DNA of 64,000 bases, taken from contig JAQUVW010000001.1 of assembly GCA_028693235.1 (NCBI GenBank), forward strand, positions 408,616 through 472,615, read 5' to 3'. Shown here in pieces: positions 8,375 to 17,128 of the stretch. The notes under the pieces are model-generated. The model saw only the letters and a program-made list of their open reading frames with translations. It did not search any database and was not told where the DNA came from. The stretch is from Candidatus Gastranaerophilales bacterium. GTDB taxonomy: Bacteria > Cyanobacteriota > Vampirovibrionia > Gastranaerophilales > Gastranaerophilaceae. The position numbers were made by a program, and so were the translations under genes. Positions within the stretch are counted from its first letter, which is position 1. Each line of letters opens with the position of its first letter.

Positions 8375-9777
8375 TTTCCACTAACCATGCTGTAGGCTCT
8401 TGGTGATAGTTCATATAATTTATTAAGCGGCAATTTTAATGCTAAAATTTCAGATGGACGTAATCCGTCAAGATGTAAGGTTAAAGCGTTTTTGATAGAT
8501 TCTTTTTTTGTTGAATCTGTAGTTTTTAGCATAAGTTCATATTGTTGATTAAATATGCTTGTTTGAGTATTCAAATCAGAAGCATTTTGTAATTTCTTGT
8601 ATATTCTTCTAGTTAGCGGATTTTCTGACAGTTTCTTTTCGGAAGGAACCATACCGCCGAGGTCTATAATTTTTCCGCTGATAATGTTGTCTGCAGATTC
8701 GTCAGCATAAAAAATTCCTAAGTTATCAAGGTTTGTATGCTTATAATATTTGTGAGCTGGGGATTTTGGTATAAATTCAGATAAAGCATAATTTGCTTTT
8801 AAATCAAAAAGATATTGTTTTGCAAGATTGCTGTTGTCCATCTTGTGCCCCATTGCTTTTTTAATGAAAGCAGTAGAATTTGCTTCTCTGTAAAGTCCGT
8901 GAGCTTTGTCAAATTGTTGTAAGTCAACATGAGAAACTCTTTTTTGATATTGAAAGAAATCGTTTTCACTCATATCTTCAAATCTTTTAGGTATATTCAG
9001 ACTGTTTTCTGCTTGAATAAAGAATGTCTTTTGATTGGGGTATAATGCAGTTTGCTTTTTGAGGTGTTGTTTTAGTTCAGGAAGGCTTTCGTTTATAACT
9101 TTTTTCTTTAATAGAGCAGAATTCGCCATAAAATCTTCTTCTTGAGAAATGTCTTTATAGACTTTCATTACTTTGTCAGAGAGAACATTTTCACCATTAT
9201 TATTTTTGCAAGAAATTCGGAAAGCTCTGCCGAACATTCCTTCACCTAGGTCGTCAATTCTAATATTATCAGTTTGGGATAATACTTTGTGCTTTTTTAG
9301 TGTGGATTCAAGAATAGATTGAGCTTGAGAAATAGATTTTTTAGAATTTTCAGGATTGCTCCAGTTTATAAGCTTTGTGCTTCTATAGTCATCATCGAAA
9401 AAATACGAGTCGTCTAATTTCCTTATTTTTTCTAAAATTTGTTTAAAGGCTTCTAATCTTTCTTCTTTAGAACCGTTTACAATGTTTTGTAATCCTTGTT
9501 TGTTTGCAAGATTAATTTGATTTAAGGAGTCGGCGGCTTTGCCAAATGCTTGTTGGATGTCGACAATTGCTGCTTTTTTGTTGATAGGATTGGCAGCCAA
9601 AAGTTTTTTTATATAATCATTAGGTAGAGCTCCAACCATTGCAGACGCTGAGTTTGCAGTAGGAATTTTGAGTACATCGGAACTTTCATATAAAGTTCTT
9701 TGTGCAATCTTTTTGAGCCCATTGAAAGATATTGTAGATGAGTTTACACCGCTAGTGTAGAGTTTTGATACATTCAT
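8371..9777 (-). CDS. Unknown protein with protein-kinase-like motifs
   Basis: I recognise no named family, but 468 residues from the second Met carry several kinase-like landmarks. They are a glycine-rich loop LGEGMFGRAFRI (GxGxxG at about residues 178-183), a beta3-like lysine in VMKVYK (K205), a possible catalytic segment HTNLDN (about 347-352) and a DFG-like IDLGG (about 371-375). The N-terminus reads STISFNGLKK, a short Phe-x-Gly stretch I associate with proteins of this lineage. There is no signal peptide or TM helix from this start. The frame opens 48 bases earlier (9825), giving a hydrophobic start that I think is false. No good SD is seen. Kinase assignment is inference. Confidence 0.6.
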   Translation of the reverse strand: MNVSKLYTSGVNSSTISFNGLKKIAQRTLYESSDVLKIPTANSASAMVGALPNDYIKKLLAANPINKKAAIVDIQQAFGKAADSLNQINLANKQGLQNIVNGSKEERLEAFKQILEKIRKLDDSYFFDDDYRSTKLINWSNPENSKKSISQAQSILESTLKKHKVLSQTDNIRIDDLGEGMFGRAFRISCKNNNGENVLSDKVMKVYKDISQEEDFMANSALLKKKVINESLPELKQHLKKQTALYPNQKTFFIQAENSLNIPKRFEDMSENDFFQYQKRVSHVDLQQFDKAHGLYREANSTAFIKKAMGHKMDNSNLAKQYLFDLKANYALSEFIPKSPAHKYYKHTNLDNLGIFYADESADNIISGKIIDLGGMVPSEKKLSENPLTRRIYKKLQNASDLNTQTSIFNQQYELMLKTTDSTKKESIKNALTLHLDGLRPSEILALKLPLNKLYELSPRAYSMVSGN

Positions 9778-9938
9778 AAATAAATAAAGTACACGAGATA
9801 TCAAAAATTGCCAGTAAAAATGCATACATCGTTTGCAAATTTTTCACAGAACTTTTAGCGAAATAGTTAGTTATTCAGACATAATTTATTAATGATATGT
9901 AAAATGAATAACAATAAAGACAACTAAATAGAAAGTAT

Positions 9939-10011
9939 TACGCCCGACGGGAATCGAACCCATGCCTAAGACTTCGGAGATCTTTGCTCTATCCTACTAA
10001 GCTACGAGCGC
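9939..10011 (-). tRNA. tRNA-Arg (CCG anticodon)
   Basis: A 73-nt cloverleaf on the minus strand. The acceptor stem GCGCTCG pairs with CGGGCGT (G-U pairs at positions 1-72 and 5-68). The D-arm is GCTT...GAGC, the anticodon loop is CTCCGAA with anticodon CCG (reads CGG), and the T-loop is TTCGAAT. The discriminator is A and CCA is not encoded. Confidence 0.93.
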
Positions 10012-10015
10012 AAAA

Positions 10016-10342
10016 TTAGTTTTGTAATGAGGCACAAATGCCTTCCATTATGTTGGAAAAATCTTCCTCAGGAAGGAGCGAAATGACTTGAAAAGCTTCG
10101 TTTAGTTTTTCGGATTTGTCATACCATCTTCTAGCTTGATTTGATTGGTATAATCCGAGAACTCTTTTGAGCCCGATGCTTAATGGTAGGCTTTCTTGTT
10201 CTTTTCTAACTGATTTTATTGAATTTGCAATATTTATAATTTCAGAAGAAATCACGTTTTGCGAATTAAAATCCAATTTTTTCAAAAGGATAAGTGCATC
10301 TCTTGTGTTTTTATTTGAATCATACCATCTATTATCTAGCAC
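10016..10342 (-). CDS. Small soluble protein of unknown function
   Basis: 108 residues, predicted mainly helical, with two similar stretches: RWYDSNKNTRDALILLKKL near the start and RRWYDKSEKLNEAFQVISLL in the second half. These suggest an internal duplication of a roughly 60-residue unit with the pattern R-W-Y-D-x-S/N. The start is GTG, supported by an AGGAG Shine-Dalgarno about 6 nt upstream. It lies immediately upstream of the tRNA-Arg gene on the same strand (4-nt gap), so read-through could contribute to tRNA transcription. I know of no function. Confidence 0.7.
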   Translation of the reverse strand: MLDNRWYDSNKNTRDALILLKKLDFNSQNVISSEIINIANSIKSVRKEQESLPLSIGLKRVLGLYQSNQARRWYDKSEKLNEAFQVISLLPEEDFSNIMEGICASLQN

Positions 10343-10412
10343 AGAATTCTCCTGTTATCCCTCATATTTATATTATAGACTCAATGTGTGACATTTCAAT
10401 TTTGTAATATTT

Positions 10413-11081
10413 CTACAATGAAATTGTGTTAAAAGCAGAGAAAGTGTTTGTGTTATATGCTTTAGGTAAAACGTTGTGTTTAAGGGGTTGTTGAGCAGTT
10501 GTAGCTGGTGCAGACGGTGCTGTAATGGGTTGCATAGCGTTTGTTTGACCTTTTTTATTTTGGATTTTAGCGGAAACGAAATTTCTGCACAAAGGAGCAC
10601 AGATGTTACAAGATACTACAGAAGCAACAATTGTAGCGATTAGACCGAGGTCACCTGCTGTGTTTTTAATTGAGGAGACGTCTAAATCTTTAAAGACATT
10701 GTTAATATTTTTAACTCCGTTTTGAGAGAGTTCATTAAGGACTTCACTTCTTGTTGCCTTCCCGTTTTTGGCAACGAATTCGTCAATTGCATCAATTGAT
10801 GTTTTTGTTAAAATTTTTCCTTTATTAACAGCTGATTTAATTAGTTTTGAAGCAACAGTTGTCAAACCGAGGTATAGAGTAGTGTTTACAGTACCTTCAG
10901 CTATTTCTTGAGACAAAAGATATTGTTTCTTTTTAGGGTCAAGATTTTTGTTTGAAGAAACAGCAGTAACTTGAGCCAACATGCTTACGAGCCAGCCGAC
11001 AGCACCAAGTCCGATTAACATATTGTCGACTTGGTGAGAGTTATATAATTGAGCTAATAATTTAGTTGGAAGAGTTTGCAT
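10413..11081 (-). CDS. Lineage-specific membrane-associated protein, unknown
   Basis: 222 residues. Hydrophobic segments lie near residues 22-40 (MLIGLGAVGWLVSMLAQVTA), 65-80 (TLYLGLTTVASKLI) and 145-165 (LGLIATIVASVVSCNICAPL). The tail is rich in Pro, Thr and Gln and ends TFSAFNTISL. No known domain is recognised. It overlaps the upstream gene by 20 bp in another frame, so the two are almost certainly one transcription unit and probably act together. Both share small hydrophobic helices and a Lys-rich soluble part. Confidence 0.7.
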   Translation of the reverse strand: MQTLPTKLLAQLYNSHQVDNMLIGLGAVGWLVSMLAQVTAVSSNKNLDPKKKQYLLSQEIAEGTVNTTLYLGLTTVASKLIKSAVNKGKILTKTSIDAIDEFVAKNGKATRSEVLNELSQNGVKNINNVFKDLDVSSIKNTAGDLGLIATIVASVVSCNICAPLCRNFVSAKIQNKKGQTNAMQPITAPSAPATTAQQPLKHNVLPKAYNTNTFSAFNTISL

Positions 11082-11622
11082 TTTCGGCTTTCTTTCCTGT
11101 GGCGTAATTATAGAATTTGTTGGTTAAAGTTTTAGTAACAGGTGCATCCCATAAGAAGTTTGTAAATAGCATAACTCCAATGGCCGCAATCGAACCCAGA
11201 TTTTTTTTGAAGTTTTCCAGATGAACTTTATCGAGGGTGTCGGTCATTTTTGCAAGAACTTTTTGATAACTTTCGATTTTTTTAGGATTAACGTTATCTT
11301 TTTGCATTTGTTTAATTATTTTAGTTAATCTTTCTTTAATTTTTGTCGGGTCTAAGACATTGTCTTTTTGGACTAAACGAGAAAGTTCAGAAGTGCAGAA
11401 TTGTCTGACGCAGTATCCACTTGTTGTTCCTGCTATTATTTTTCCCAAAGAGCGGGAAGCAGATAGGACTTTCGTGTCTTTGTCGGCTCTTGGGTTAGTC
11501 AGGTCTATAACGGGTTGAGTTAATAGAGCAGAAACACCTATGATAACACGTTGTTCGGGTGCATTGATAGTACGCCCGATTTTTCTGATTGTATCCATAG
11601 CTATTTTGTTAGAGATTATCAT
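11062..11622 (-). CDS. Lineage-specific protein, unknown (partner of the overlapping gene)
   Basis: 186 residues. The N-terminal half holds a hydrophobic stretch RVIIGVSALLTQPVIDL. A Lys-rich helical region follows (about residues 95-140), then a hydrophobic segment LGSIAAIGVMLFTNFLW, and it ends in KKAENANSSN. The phrase LTNPRADKDTKVLSASRSLGKIIAGTT looks like a conserved core of a family I associate with uncultured gut Melainabacteria, though I cannot verify this. It is the first gene of the pair. An AGGAAAAT-type SD lies before the ATG. Confidence 0.7.
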   Translation of the reverse strand: MIISNKIAMDTIRKIGRTINAPEQRVIIGVSALLTQPVIDLTNPRADKDTKVLSASRSLGKIIAGTTSGYCVRQFCTSELSRLVQKDNVLDPTKIKERLTKIIKQMQKDNVNPKKIESYQKVLAKMTDTLDKVHLENFKKNLGSIAAIGVMLFTNFLWDAPVTKTLTNKFYNYATGKKAENANSSN

Positions 11623-11819
11623 ATTTTCCTGCCATAAAGTACAAACTAATAAAGATAATCAAGTATTGTAATTGCCTGATTTTCTTGTTTTGTAAACATA
11701 TTTTTACACTTTTTTGCAGAACTCAAAATTATATATCTTTTGTCAAAGTCGAATAAATTATGCAAATAAGCAGGTTAGCCTCAAATTGCCCCATTTAAAA
11801 ACACTAAATCAATAAAAAG

Positions 11820-12152
11820 AAAAGCAGCTCATAAGCCGAGTTCTGTTTCTAGATAATCATCTGTCTCGACGCCAAGTTGCCTTGACGCTCAAGCGATTTT
11901 TCAAAAGATGGCGGGTCACCTTAACCTTTTAGTCAATCTTGCATCCAATCGGGGTTTACCGAGCCGATATTTCTCAATACCGCTGGTAGTCTTTTACACT
12001 ACCGTTGCACCTGAACCTTAAATGAATAAGGTTGTTTACTTTTCTGTGGCACTAGCCTGACGATTGCTCGTACCGGACGTTATCCGGCGATTTGCCCTAA
12101 GATGCTCGGACTTTCCTCATGACAAATGTCACGCGATTATCCGGCTGCTTTT
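11820..12152 (-). ncRNA. rnpB: RNase P RNA (bacterial type A-like)
   Basis: Catalytic RNA of ribonuclease P, which matures tRNA 5' ends. On the minus strand the universally conserved GAGGAAAGTCCGAGCATC lies near the 5' end, and the ends pair as P1 (AAAAGCAGC with GCTGCTTTT). The conserved 3' part, with CAGAACTCGGCTTATGAGC, is also present. The length of about 333 nt is normal. The boundaries are set by the P1 helix and could be off by a few bases. Confidence 0.95.
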
Positions 12153-12199
12153 CTGATTTTATTATTGCATGTTAATAAATTTTTTTAAAGCATTAGTTA

Positions 12200-12970
12200 T
12201 TATGATAGTGGTGGATTCTTTGGCAAATGAATGTTGATATTTTGTAAAGACAGATTGTATTTTTTTAATTCAGCAATTCTTGATTGTTCATCAAGTAAAT
12301 TTCTGTCTGGAATGTTTATGGAATTTTTAACTTGCTCAAACTGTGATTGAGGGTTTTCTTTAGATATATAAGTAACGATGTCGTCAACATTATCCAAGTG
12401 GAGAGAATAACTTTGTGCGAGCTCTTTTATTGGAATTCCGCAAGGGAAACGGTAGAGCCATTTCAATGATTCAATATCACCTTTGCCGATATTAACGGTC
12501 CCGTATTGGTGTGGGGTGTACATTATATCGTCTTTGTTGTGACTGTGCCCAAGCCCAATGGCGTGACCGAGTTCGTGAATAATTGTGTGAAAAACTTCGT
12601 TTTCGTCCATATATTGAGCGTGTATAAGCCCGTCAGAAAGACCAATTTGAACTTCTGCCGAGTAAAGCCTGCCTATTTTGTCATAATGATAATGGCAGTG
12701 CCCGAGAGATTTTCTATCCACTCTACGCCAATCAATGTTGATTAGAGAGTCATTTAAAACGGTTACGATTTTAAATTTAATTTTATTTTGACTAACAGCT
12801 TCCCAAGCACGCATGGCTTGCAATATCATTTGTTGATATTTGTAAGAGTCACCTTGAGCGGCATACCATTTGAATGGAGCGATATAAACTGTCAAAGTTT
12901 TGCAGTTATCGGGCCACCTGATTAGTCTTCCGTTTTTTACGTTATCTTGTAGGTAAGTTAAATTTGTCAT
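12200..12970 (-). CDS. Matrixin-type zinc metalloprotease without a signal peptide
   Basis: 256 residues. The zinc site is HELGHAIGLGHS (H132, E133, H136, H142), followed by a Met-turn DIMYT (M150), which places it among metzincins, M10 matrixin-like. The N-terminal part (WPDNCKTLTVYI...AMRAWEAVS) matches the usual lead-in of small bacterial matrixin domains. Unlike most family members there is no signal peptide or propeptide cysteine switch at the chosen start. It is therefore either cytoplasmic or exported by a non-Sec route. It begins 2 nt after the zinc-ribbon gene, probably translationally coupled. Substrate unknown. Confidence 0.85.
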   Translation of the reverse strand: MTNLTYLQDNVKNGRLIRWPDNCKTLTVYIAPFKWYAAQGDSYKYQQMILQAMRAWEAVSQNKIKFKIVTVLNDSLINIDWRRVDRKSLGHCHYHYDKIGRLYSAEVQIGLSDGLIHAQYMDENEVFHTIIHELGHAIGLGHSHNKDDIMYTPHQYGTVNIGKGDIESLKWLYRFPCGIPIKELAQSYSLHLDNVDDIVTYISKENPQSQFEQVKNSINIPDRNLLDEQSRIAELKKYNLSLQNINIHLPKNPPLS

Positions 12971-12972
12971 GG

Positions 12973-13293
12973 TTAATTGTTGTGGCTTTGTTCATCCTTT
13001 TTAATAAAATCGCAAATTTCTTCCATTCTGGAGTCTTCCATTTTTTCGATAAGGTCATCGATATTTTTGAGTCTTTTCAAAGCGAAACCGGTTTCAGCGA
13101 TTAGAACGCAATCGTTGCATAGCCTGTGTTTACCATATTGGATTGAGCCTGCGTATGGTTTTGTTGCTCCGCAACAGCTGCAATCAAAGGTTTCTGTTTC
13201 AGAATCCGGATTTTCTTCAATATCGTCAGCTTTCATTTGTGCTGCTACTTTTTGCATTTCTTCTATTATTTTAAGTTTTTCTTTTTCGTCCAT
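12973..13293 (-). CDS. Small zinc-ribbon protein, unknown
   Basis: 106 residues. An acidic helical N-terminus is followed by a four-cysteine zinc ribbon: CSCCGATKPY, then about 18 residues later CNDCV, and a helical tail. An SD AGAGGT lies 6 nt before the ATG. It is the first gene of a two-gene unit with the metalloprotease. The ribbon might bind nucleic acid or a partner protein, but nothing in the sequence settles this. Confidence 0.75.
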   Translation of the reverse strand: MDEKEKLKIIEEMQKVAAQMKADDIEENPDSETETFDCSCCGATKPYAGSIQYGKHRLCNDCVLIAETGFALKRLKNIDDLIEKMEDSRMEEICDFIKKDEQSHNN

Positions 13294-13429
13294 AATTACC
13301 TCTTATAACAATTATATTTTATCATATAGCTTTATTTTATGCATTGTTTACTTTTATGACGACCTTGCACTATATGCTTTTTAGACTATTATTATGTTGT
13401 GTATAAGTCTGTTTTAGAGTGTATTTGTA

Positions 13430-14563
13430 ATGAAATTTAATAGAGAATCATACTTGAATACAAAAAGAGATGCTTGGGTTGAAATCAACCTTGATTGCGT
13501 TGAGAAAAATGTAAAAGAATTGAAACGATTTGCTAAAAAAGACGCTAAAATGCTTGCTGTTGTTAAGGCAGACGCATACGGGCATGGTAGCGTAATGCTT
13601 ACGCCTACTCTTTTGGCTTCAGGTGTGGATATGTTGGGAGTTGCTTCTATTGATGAGGGTATGCAACTTCGGGAAGCAAAGATAAATGTTCCTATTTTGG
13701 TTTTGGGTGCAGCTCCTGTTTGGGCTTTTGACTATGCTGCAGAGCACAATATTTCATTGTCTTTGTTTAATGAAGAACATATCAATGCTTCTAAATTGAC
13801 TTTTGAAAAAACAGGCATAAAACCTAAAGTTCATATCAAAATTGATACAGGCATGAATAGGATAGGCGTTGGAGTAGATGATGCAGTTGCTTTAATTAAA
13901 AAAGTGCAGGGATGTGATTTCATTGATTTACGGGGCATTTTTACTCACTTTGCCGCAGCGGAAGAACATGGCTGGTTTGAAAAACAGCTTGAAAAATGGA
14001 ATAGTGTTATATCTCAGATTGATACGACAGGGCTCTTAATCCACTGTGCCAATACGTCCGCAATGATTGCTTTTGACAATATTGACTATAATATGGCTAG
14101 GGCTGGGCTTGGAATATATGGCTTTGTGCCGGATTTGGTCCCTGATTCTAAAGGTATTCCCAATTTGTACCCTGTAATGTCTTTAAAAGGTAGAATTACC
14201 AACGTTCATAAGTCTAAAAAAGGCTGTGGAGTGAGCTATTGTCATACATATATTACCGATAAAGAAACTAAAATTGCGACTATTCCTATCGGGTACGCAG
14301 ATGGAGTTTCTCGTAAATTATCCAATAAAATATATGGGATTTTAAACGGCAAAAAAGTCCCTCAAATCGGAAATATTACAATGGATCAAATGATGTTTGA
14401 TATAACAGGGCTTGACGCCAATGAGGGTGATGTTATTACGTTAATCGGCACTGATGGCGAGTCTTCAATTTCTATAGATGAATGGGCAAAAATATTAGGT
14501 ACTATAAATTATGAGCTTTTATGTCGATTAAAAGTTCGTTTGTCACGGGTTTATACCAGATAA
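13430..14563 (+). CDS. alr: Alanine racemase
   Basis: PLP enzyme converting L-alanine to D-alanine for peptidoglycan. The 377 residues carry the PLP lysine in AVVKADAYGHG (about residues 42-52) and the second catalytic base Tyr in GCGVSYCHTY (about 265), plus the substrate/PLP segment IPIGYADGVSR. The C-terminal beta-domain contains GNITMDQMMFD. Length and order match the family. No good SD is visible before the ATG. Convergent with recN, with 7 bases between stops. Confidence 0.96.
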   Translation: MKFNRESYLNTKRDAWVEINLDCVEKNVKELKRFAKKDAKMLAVVKADAYGHGSVMLTPTLLASGVDMLGVASIDEGMQLREAKINVPILVLGAAPVWAFDYAAEHNISLSLFNEEHINASKLTFEKTGIKPKVHIKIDTGMNRIGVGVDDAVALIKKVQGCDFIDLRGIFTHFAAAEEHGWFEKQLEKWNSVISQIDTTGLLIHCANTSAMIAFDNIDYNMARAGLGIYGFVPDLVPDSKGIPNLYPVMSLKGRITNVHKSKKGCGVSYCHTYITDKETKIATIPIGYADGVSRKLSNKIYGILNGKKVPQIGNITMDQMMFDITGLDANEGDVITLIGTDGESSISIDEWAKILGTINYELLCRLKVRLSRVYTR

Positions 14564-14570
14564 AATAGGC

Positions 14571-16226
14571 TTAAACGCCCATTAGATTTTTTGCAAAATT
14601 TATGGAGTCATCGTTAATTTCACCACTTGCAAGGATTGCTATACCTTTGATTTTGTTTTCACCTTGAAGGTCGTAGACATTGATTTTCGTTTCATTGTCT
14701 TGGTCTTTTGTGACATAAAGGTGCTTATCTGCTTTTGCTGCAATAATTGGCTGGTGTGTGATTGAAATAACCTGATGATGTTTTGATAGTTCTACTATTG
14801 CGTCAGCAACGGCTTGCGAGGCTTTGCCTGAAATTCCTGTGTCGATTTCATCAAAAATAACGGTATTAGTTTTGTCAGCTTGAGCAAAAATGGTTTTTAT
14901 TGCGAGCATAATTCTTGAGATTTCACCACCTGAAGCTACTTTCGCAAGTGGTTTTAGGGGCTCAGATATGTTTGTTGAGATTAAAAATTCTACTTTATCA
15001 AATCCATTTTGACAAAGTGCTATGTTATCTATTTTTACTTCAAATTTGACTTTGGGAAGCTCTAGTTTTTCTAGTTCTTGCGTTATTTTTTCTGATAAAG
15101 TTTTAGCTAAAATTAATCTTGATTGGGTTAATTCTTTTGCTTCATTTTCAGCTTTTGCATTAATCGTTTTTAATTCATTTTCAAGTCTTAAAACTTCATC
15201 TTGTGAAAATTCAATGGAATTTAGCTCTGAAGTCAATTCTGTATATTTATCTAAAACGCTTTCAAGAGTTGATATTTTGCCGTATTTACGTTTCAATTTA
15301 TCTAAAATGTCAATTCTTTCTTGGATGTCGTTGATTTTTTGTTCATCTGGTTCTTGATTTTCAGAATAAAATTTGAGCTTGTAGGCAATATCTTTCAACA
15401 ATTCTTGGCAATTTATTATATCTTCTTCAAATTTAGTTGTATTGGTGTCTAAATTTGCGAGTTTAGAAAGAGTTGATTTTGTATTTGATAGTGCATTTGT
15501 TATGTTTCCATCTTCGCCATATAGTTCCCAATAAGCACTGTAGGAAAGTTCTTTGAGCTTTTCAGCGTTTAATAAAATTTCGAGTTCTTCTTCAAGTTTT
15601 TTGTCTTCCTCGATATCTTCAATCGAGGCATCTTCAATTTCTTTTATTTGAAATTTTAAAAAATCTATCTGTTGTTCTGTTGCATTTGCTGCGGAAACTG
15701 CTTTATTTAGAGAGTTTTGCAGTTGTTGTACACTTGAAAATGTTGTAGTATAGGTGTTTACAAGATTCTTGTGCGAGTCGTTTCCAAAGTTATCTAATAG
15801 TGTTATGTGCATCTTTGGCTGCAAGTAGTTATATGACTGGTGCTGAGAGTGTATATCGATAAGATTTTCTCTAATTTCTTTTATTAAATCTTGAGTGACG
15901 AGTATCCCGTTAATCCTTGAGCGAGTAGTCGTAGTGGTGATTTCTCTTGAAATTACTATGCTTTCTGTGGTATCAATCCCATTATCAGTGAGGATTTTTT
16001 TATCAAAATTCTCATCAAGCTCTAGTGCAACCTCAATCATAGCACGGTCCTTGCCATTTTTGATTAATTCTTTATTTGCTTTTGCACCCAGTGACACGTC
16101 AATAGCACTGATGATAATGCTTTTGCCAGCTCCTGTTTCGCCTGTAAAAATATTAAAGCCTTTATCAAGCTCTAACTGGAGTTCGTCGATTAATATGTAG
16201 TTCTGAATACGTATAGACTTAATCAT
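14571..16226 (-). CDS. recN: DNA repair protein RecN
   Basis: SMC-like ATPase involved in double-strand break repair. The 551 residues start IKSIRIQNYILIDELQLEL, with Walker A GETGAGKS (29-36). A characteristic RecN segment DIHSQHQSYNYLQP follows, then a long coiled coil from about 160 to 370. The signature is ASGGEISRIMLAIK and Walker B is TVIFDEIDTGISG. It directly follows nadK (one base between genes) with an AAAGG SD inside the nadK end, the nadK-recN order common in bacteria. Confidence 0.95.
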   Translation of the reverse strand: MIKSIRIQNYILIDELQLELDKGFNIFTGETGAGKSIIISAIDVSLGAKANKELIKNGKDRAMIEVALELDENFDKKILTDNGIDTTESIVISREITTTTTRSRINGILVTQDLIKEIRENLIDIHSQHQSYNYLQPKMHITLLDNFGNDSHKNLVNTYTTTFSSVQQLQNSLNKAVSAANATEQQIDFLKFQIKEIEDASIEDIEEDKKLEEELEILLNAEKLKELSYSAYWELYGEDGNITNALSNTKSTLSKLANLDTNTTKFEEDIINCQELLKDIAYKLKFYSENQEPDEQKINDIQERIDILDKLKRKYGKISTLESVLDKYTELTSELNSIEFSQDEVLRLENELKTINAKAENEAKELTQSRLILAKTLSEKITQELEKLELPKVKFEVKIDNIALCQNGFDKVEFLISTNISEPLKPLAKVASGGEISRIMLAIKTIFAQADKTNTVIFDEIDTGISGKASQAVADAIVELSKHHQVISITHQPIIAAKADKHLYVTKDQDNETKINVYDLQGENKIKGIAILASGEINDDSINFAKNLMGV

Positions 16227-16227
16227 A

Positions 16228-17082
16228 TTAACCTTTCCAAGAAATTCCCCAGTGTAATTTTTCTCTTAAAATTGAATAAAAACCGTTATGCTCAATGTTT
16301 AAAAGCAGTAATTTTGCTTTAAATTTATTTTGTTTAATGATAATTTTATCAGAAGATGAAATGTTCATAACGGATTGTCCGTCAGCTGCGATTTTTAAGC
16401 GTGGTCTTGATTGGCAAGTTGTTATTTGAATTTTTTCTGTTGCAGGAACCACCAATGGTCTTGCATTCATAGTGTGAGGGCAAATAGGGACAATAACTAT
16501 AGCCTCCAAACTTGGAACTAAAATAGGGCCTCCTGCGGATAATGTGTAAGCTGTAGACCCAGTAGGCGTTGCGACAATGAGCCCATCAGCTAAATAATCA
16601 CAAACTATTTTGTCGTTGATATGAACATAAAGTCTTGAGGTTCTGGAAAAACTATCTCCTTTTATCACTATGTCATTAAGTGCTGAAAGCTTGCCGTCTA
16701 GTGCACTTAGCATTAATCTTTCTTCGATTTTAAATTGACCTTCAATAATTTTTTCAATGGCAAATTCAATATTATCAGGTTTTGCTTGGGATAAAAATCC
16801 TAATCTACCTAAATTTATACCGAAAACAGGTGTCGAAAATTGGCTATAAAACCTTGCCGCTCTTAGAATTGTACCGTCACCACCGACAACAATTGCAAAG
16901 GTCGTTTTCGGGTCTAAACGGTCTGTTGTGAATACTTTTGATTTTAGCCCTCTGTTGTCCAATGATTTTCTTATGATTTTTATTGTATCTTGAGATTTGA
17001 GATTGTCTGAATTGTAGACAATGCCAATATGTTCAAGAGAAATTTTTTCATCATGTATTGATTTTATAATCGCATTTTCCAT
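16228..17082 (-). CDS. nadK: NAD kinase
   Basis: Phosphorylates NAD to NADP. The 284 residues contain the GGDGTILRAARF motif (catalytic Asp), GINLGRLGFLSQ, the conserved NDIVI, and GSTAYTLSAGGPI in the C-terminal beta-sandwich domain. The open frame extends 15 bases further to a TTG, but a TATAAT box covers that extension, so I choose the ATG at 17082. It would be translated from a leaderless message. First gene of the nadK-recN unit. Confidence 0.95.
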   Translation of the reverse strand: MENAIIKSIHDEKISLEHIGIVYNSDNLKSQDTIKIIRKSLDNRGLKSKVFTTDRLDPKTTFAIVVGGDGTILRAARFYSQFSTPVFGINLGRLGFLSQAKPDNIEFAIEKIIEGQFKIEERLMLSALDGKLSALNDIVIKGDSFSRTSRLYVHINDKIVCDYLADGLIVATPTGSTAYTLSAGGPILVPSLEAIVIVPICPHTMNARPLVVPATEKIQITTCQSRPRLKIAADGQSVMNISSSDKIIIKQNKFKAKLLLLNIEHNGFYSILREKLHWGISWKG

Positions 17083-17088
17083 AAGCAA

Positions 17089-17118
17089 ATTATACAATAA
17101 ATTCTATACGTTAGGCAA
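17089..17118 (-). promoter_or_regulatory. nadK promoter, start codon at +1
   Basis: -35 TTGCCT (17118-17113), an 18-nt spacer and -10 TATAAT (17094-17089), then six bases and the ATG. This predicts a leaderless nadK-recN mRNA. Confidence 0.55.
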
Positions 17119-17128
17119 AAATTTTGCT

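Noticed and set aside
9778-9825. Upstream extension of the kinase-like protein (hydrophobic start)
   Set aside because: No SD, and the inner ATG gives the lineage-type N-terminus; the extension would add an isolated hydrophobic piece.
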